From the NCBI GenBank assembly GCA_030039715.1, contig JASHVA010000168.1:1-5515 (forward strand): 5,515 nt of DNA. The letters run 5' to 3'. Numbering within the stretch: the first letter of the stretch is position 1; every line of letters starts with the position of its first letter. The notes beneath the pieces were generated by a model. It was not told the origin of the DNA. It did no database searches and saw only the letters and a program-made list of their open reading frames with translations. This document shows, piece by piece, positions 5,003-5,515 of this stretch. The DNA comes from Thermoplasmata archaeon. Its GTDB lineage: Archaea; Thermoplasmatota; Thermoplasmata; Lutacidiplasmatales; UBA184. A program made the position numbers and the translations under genes.

Positions 5003-5314
5003 ATGGAGTACGTGTATGGCGCGCTATTGCTCAACGCGGCCGGAAAGCCGATCGACGAGAAGGCCCTCTCGGGCGTGCTGACGGCGGCGGGCGTATCCGC
5101 CGACGCGGCGCGCGTGAAGGCGCTCATCGCCTCCCTCGAGGGCGTCAACCTCGCCGAGGTCCTCGCGAAGGCAGAGACGTTCGCGGCTCCCGCCGCGCCG
5201 GCGCCGGCCGAGAAGAAGGACGCGAAGTCCGAGAAGAAGGAAGAGGAGAAGAAGGAAGAGAAGGGCGTCTCCGAAGAGGAGGCGGCCGAGGGTCTCTCCG
5301 CGCTCTTCGGGTGA
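5003..5314 (+). CDS. rpl12: Acidic stalk protein P1/aL12
   Basis: This 103-residue archaeal L12 forms dimers on uL10 and contacts elongation factors through its C-terminus. The N-terminal dimerisation domain is clear (MEYVYGALLLNAAGKPID, VKALIASLEGVNLAEVLAKA to about residue 57). An Ala/Pro hinge at 61-69 is followed by a Lys/Glu-rich low-complexity segment at 70-94 and the universal GLSALFG end. The start is the ATG at 5003, since the family begins MEYVYAALLL; a GTG at 4994 would add three residues but lies inside the good Shine-Dalgarno GGAGTGA (4991-4997). It is 31 bases after uL10, so it probably shares its mRNA. Confidence 0.97.
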   Translation: MEYVYGALLLNAAGKPIDEKALSGVLTAAGVSADAARVKALIASLEGVNLAEVLAKAETFAAPAAPAPAEKKDAKSEKKEEEKKEEKGVSEEEAAEGLSALFG

Positions 5315-5336
5315 CGTTCGCGCCACTCCCATCGCA

Positions 5337-5351
5337 CCGCTTAAGAAGCGG
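5337..5351 (+). repeat. Inverted repeat CCGCTT-AAG-AAGCGG
   Basis: A perfect 6-bp inverted repeat with a three-base centre lies 22 bases after the aL12 stop. In RNA it would form a small hairpin. No T-run follows, so it is not a convincing terminator. CTTAAGAA in its middle could instead serve as a TATA-like element for purF, about 57 bases upstream of that ATG, giving a leader of about 30 bases. Both readings are inference. Confidence 0.45.
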
Positions 5352-5378
5352 GGCCGGGTGACTCGGTCGGGAGGCCCC
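5350..5378 (+). repeat. Nested inverted repeat in the purF leader region
   Basis: GGGGCC (5350-5355) pairs with GGCCCC (5373-5378), and inside it GAC (5360-5362) can pair with GTC (5366-5368). It lies between the aL12 stop and the purF start and might fold in RNA as a stem with an internal loop. In DNA this GC-rich, chance pairing is not unlikely. It is not a recognised riboswitch to my eye. Confidence 0.3.
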
Positions 5379-5399
5379 ACTCTCGCCCTCGACTGAGCC

Positions 5400-5515
5400 A
5401 TGCCGGCGCGGGATCACTGCGGGGTCGTAGGGGTCTCGCTCCAGGGGAAGGGCGCCGCCCCGTACCTCTTCCGGGGCCTCCGGGCCCTGCAGCACCGCGG
5501 GCAGGAGTCCGGCGG
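5400..5515 (+). CDS. purF: Amidophosphoribosyltransferase, N-terminal part (cut by window edge)
   Basis: These are the first 38 residues of glutamine PRPP amidotransferase, which makes phosphoribosylamine in the first step of purine synthesis. The N-terminal nucleophile is Cys7 in DHCGVVGV, after a short propeptide (MPARDH) that would be cleaved to free the Cys. It is followed by AAPYLFRGLRALQHRGQESG, typical of the class II glutamine amidotransferase domain of PurF. The start is well fixed: an in-frame TGA lies two codons upstream and no other start codon falls before Cys7. No Shine-Dalgarno is seen directly upstream. Glucosamine synthase or asparagine synthetase are unlikely, because LQHRGQES is the PurF form. 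It lies 85 bases after aL12 and may be read from its own promoter. Confidence 0.93.
   Translation, partial: MPARDHCGVVGVSLQGKGAAPYLFRGLRALQHRGQESG

Noticed and set aside
5215..5285. A/G-rich low-complexity tract
   Set aside because: It encodes the normal Lys/Glu-rich hinge of aL12 and is not a separate repeat.
1..5515. CRISPR array, insertion sequence, tRNA or rRNA gene, defence system
   Set aside because: No spaced direct repeats, transposase motifs, cloverleaf or rRNA signatures were seen; nearly all bases are taken up by recognisable housekeeping genes.

Overview
The window is a gene-dense, GC-rich piece of an archaeal chromosome. Archaeal origin is clear from eL42, eS27, aIF2-alpha, Nop10, aTrm56, archaeal-type uL1 and uL10, and the acidic-tailed stalk protein P1/aL12. 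TATA-like promoters sit about 26-28 bp upstream of the first gene of each direction. A GC-rich member of the Thermoplasmatota, or a related euryarchaeal lineage, is my best guess. It rests mainly on the ArsR-like double-HTH protein following nop10, and no sequence search was possible.

Left half (about 1-2745, minus strand). A tightly packed seven-gene run reads leftwards from a TATA box at about 2768-2779: eL42 (rpl44e), eS27 (rps27e), aIF2-alpha, Nop10, an ArsR-like winged-helix protein, the tRNA 2'-O-methylase aTrm56, and the N-terminal part of a mevalonate kinase cut by the window edge. Three of the last four junctions are 4-bp ATGA or GTGA stop/start overlaps. The exception is aTrm56, which has no standard start codon where its family normally begins.

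Divergent intergenic region (2746-2862). It holds two opposed TATA-like promoters. Each is placed so that transcription would begin at, or within a few bases of, the first start codon, which suggests leaderless transcripts in both directions.

Right half (2863-5515, plus strand). A GNAT acetyltransferase of bacterial appearance comes first, then the ribosomal L1/P-stalk group uL1, uL10 (P0) and P1/aL12, and finally the start of purF (amidophosphoribosyltransferase). uL11, often next to uL1 in archaea, is not here. uL10 has the three L12-binding helices but ends right after them, without the acidic tail usual in archaeal P0. The genes inside this operon have clear Shine-Dalgarno sequences.

Functionally, the window joins ribosome structure (eL42, eS27, uL1, stalk), initiation (aIF2-alpha), rRNA and tRNA modification (Nop10, aTrm56), a probable regulator, and the entry steps of isoprenoid (mevalonate kinase) and purine (purF) synthesis. 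Most of it is a conserved housekeeping region. I found no sign of a defence system, mobile element, CRISPR array or RNA gene. The points worth a second look are the embedded regulator, the acetyltransferase beside the stalk genes, the tail-less P0, the odd aTrm56 start and the paired leaderless promoters.
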